Source: an uncultured Anaeroplasmataceae bacterium (GTDB taxonomy: Bacteria; Bacillota_I; Bacilli_A; Acholeplasmatales; Anaeroplasmataceae). Taken from it: a DNA stretch of 64,000 nt. Position 1 is the stretch's first letter. Every line of letters begins with the position of its first letter. The DNA lies in contig CALUYM010000001.1 in the NCBI GenBank assembly GCA_944325035.1, forward strand, positions 186,001 to 250,000, given 5' to 3'. Shown here piece by piece: positions 63,532-64,000 of this stretch. A program made the position numbers and the translations under genes. The notes under the pieces were generated by a model that was given only the letters and a program-made list of their open reading frames with translations, had not been told where the DNA came from and made no database searches.

Positions 63532-64000
63532 ATGGAGTTAATTGGTGCAATTTATGATGCATCAACAATTTCTAAAATTCTGCCTTTTGTCGATGGAATA
63601 GTCGTTTACTCAAGCGACTTTTCTTCTTTTTCGATGAATGGTCTAAAAAAAGATGAGATCTTAGAAATTGTTAAAAGTACAACCAAAGAAGTATATATTA
63701 ATTTGGAATTTATGTTTGAAGATGAAGAAGAAACAGCACTGACTTCATTTATTACTACATTTACACCTTATGGTAATGTTAGTTTTATTGTATCTGATTT
63801 AGGAGTTTTCCAAATTTTAAAGGAACACAATAAAGCAAATAAAACAATTTATAATCCGAATACATTAATAACAAATGAATTTGATTTAAATTTTTATCAT
63901 ATGGTTGGTGCTAAAGCTGCAGCTTTAAGTTTGGAAATAACGCTTGAAGACCAAGTTAAAATTCTTGATAAAAAAGAAGGTAAAGCATTTATGGAAGTAT
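63532..64000 (+). CDS. Peptidase U32-like protein, N-terminal part (cut by window edge)
   Basis: The first 156 residues of a gene that starts at an ATG after AAGGAGGG. The section IVSDLGVFQILKEH, then YNPNTLIT, then MVGAKAAALSLEITLEDQV follows the pattern of the U32 peptidase fold (VQDLGxL, TQMT, Gax ... SREL). Members include the collagenase-like and tRNA-modification (TrhP) groups; the missing part prevents a closer call. It may be cotranscribed with ffh. Confidence 0.65.
   Translation, partial: MELIGAIYDASTISKILPFVDGIVVYSSDFSSFSMNGLKKDEILEIVKSTTKEVYINLEFMFEDEEETALTSFITTFTPYGNVSFIVSDLGVFQILKEHNKANKTIYNPNTLITNEFDLNFYHMVGAKAAALSLEITLEDQVKILDKKEGKAFMEV

Noticed and set aside
1-64000. Mycoplasma genetic code (TGA as Trp)
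   Set aside because: TGA ends genes (for example the helicase gene at 8263), TGG is used for Trp and RF2 is present.
1-64000. CRISPR array
   Set aside because: No regularly spaced direct repeats seen; the only clear direct repeat is the tRNA-Gly unit.

Overview
This is an AT-rich chromosomal segment of a Firmicutes-type bacterium. The evidence is the gene orders era-yqzL-recO, hpf-secA-prfB, rbgA-rnhB-topA and ftsY-ylxM-ffh, strong AGGAGG ribosome-binding sites, T-box and S-box leaders, and a CIRCE operator. TGA is used as a stop and TGG encodes Trp, and a release factor 2 with an SPF motif is present, so the standard bacterial code applies and not the Mycoplasma code. Some traits recall Erysipelotrichia or Mollicutes relatives: ClpB lacking its N domain, a PotA with a long insertion, and a soluble FtsK-type translocase. 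The exact genus cannot be fixed from the sequence. Apart from one small acquired-looking segment there is no sign of phage, insertion sequences or CRISPR.

Layout. 1-3.7 kb: 5' part of pta (minus strand), a phosphopantetheinyl transferase, an ACT/UPF0210 pair and a pseudouridine synthase. 3.7-8.3 kb: one giant SF1 helicase with a nuclease-like tail, similar in architecture to DUF4011-helicase defence proteins. 8.6-13.7 kb: a polyamine ABC transporter operon (potABCD) plus a small unknown gene. 13.8-18.1 kb: a T-box leader, a GNAT acetyltransferase, valS and a lipase-like hydrolase. 18.3-21.6 kb: two identical tRNA-Gly genes with identical-type promoters flank a Vat-like acetyltransferase and a GGDEF protein, followed by a MATE exporter. 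23.4-29 kb: a SWIM-SNF2 helicase, a phosphodiesterase, a ClC channel and a Nudix hydrolase. 29.1-31.8 kb: minus-strand genes, including clpB under a CIRCE-overlapped promoter. 32-36.2 kb: tRNA-Cys, yqeY, ybeY-cdd-era-yqzL-recO and a DUF4405 membrane protein.

36.2-42.9 kb is an apparent single operon behind a SAM-I (S-box) riboswitch: priA, fmt, a membrane protein with a degenerate HD-like domain, a TSCPD protein, metK and a DUF2752 protein. The SAM-synthesis gene is therefore fifth, about 5 kb from its likely sensor, and the replication-restart helicase priA comes first. 42.9-51.5 kb: a ComFC-like zinc-finger remnant, csp, hpf, secA, prfB (with no programmed frameshift), yitT, recX and a membrane-anchored MutS-like ATPase. 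51.5-52.3 kb: a HAD phosphatase on the minus strand. 52.6-64 kb: an unknown membrane protein paired with an SftA-like translocase, signal peptidase I, rbgA, rnhB, topA with duplicated zinc ribbons, ftsY-ylxM-ffh and the start of a U32-type peptidase gene.

The points most worth following up are the helicase with a substituted nuclease motif, the tRNA-Gly-bounded Vat/GGDEF segment, the SAM riboswitch over priA-fmt-metK, the soluble translocase with its unknown membrane neighbour, and the membrane HD-like protein that has lost its usual metal-binding signature.
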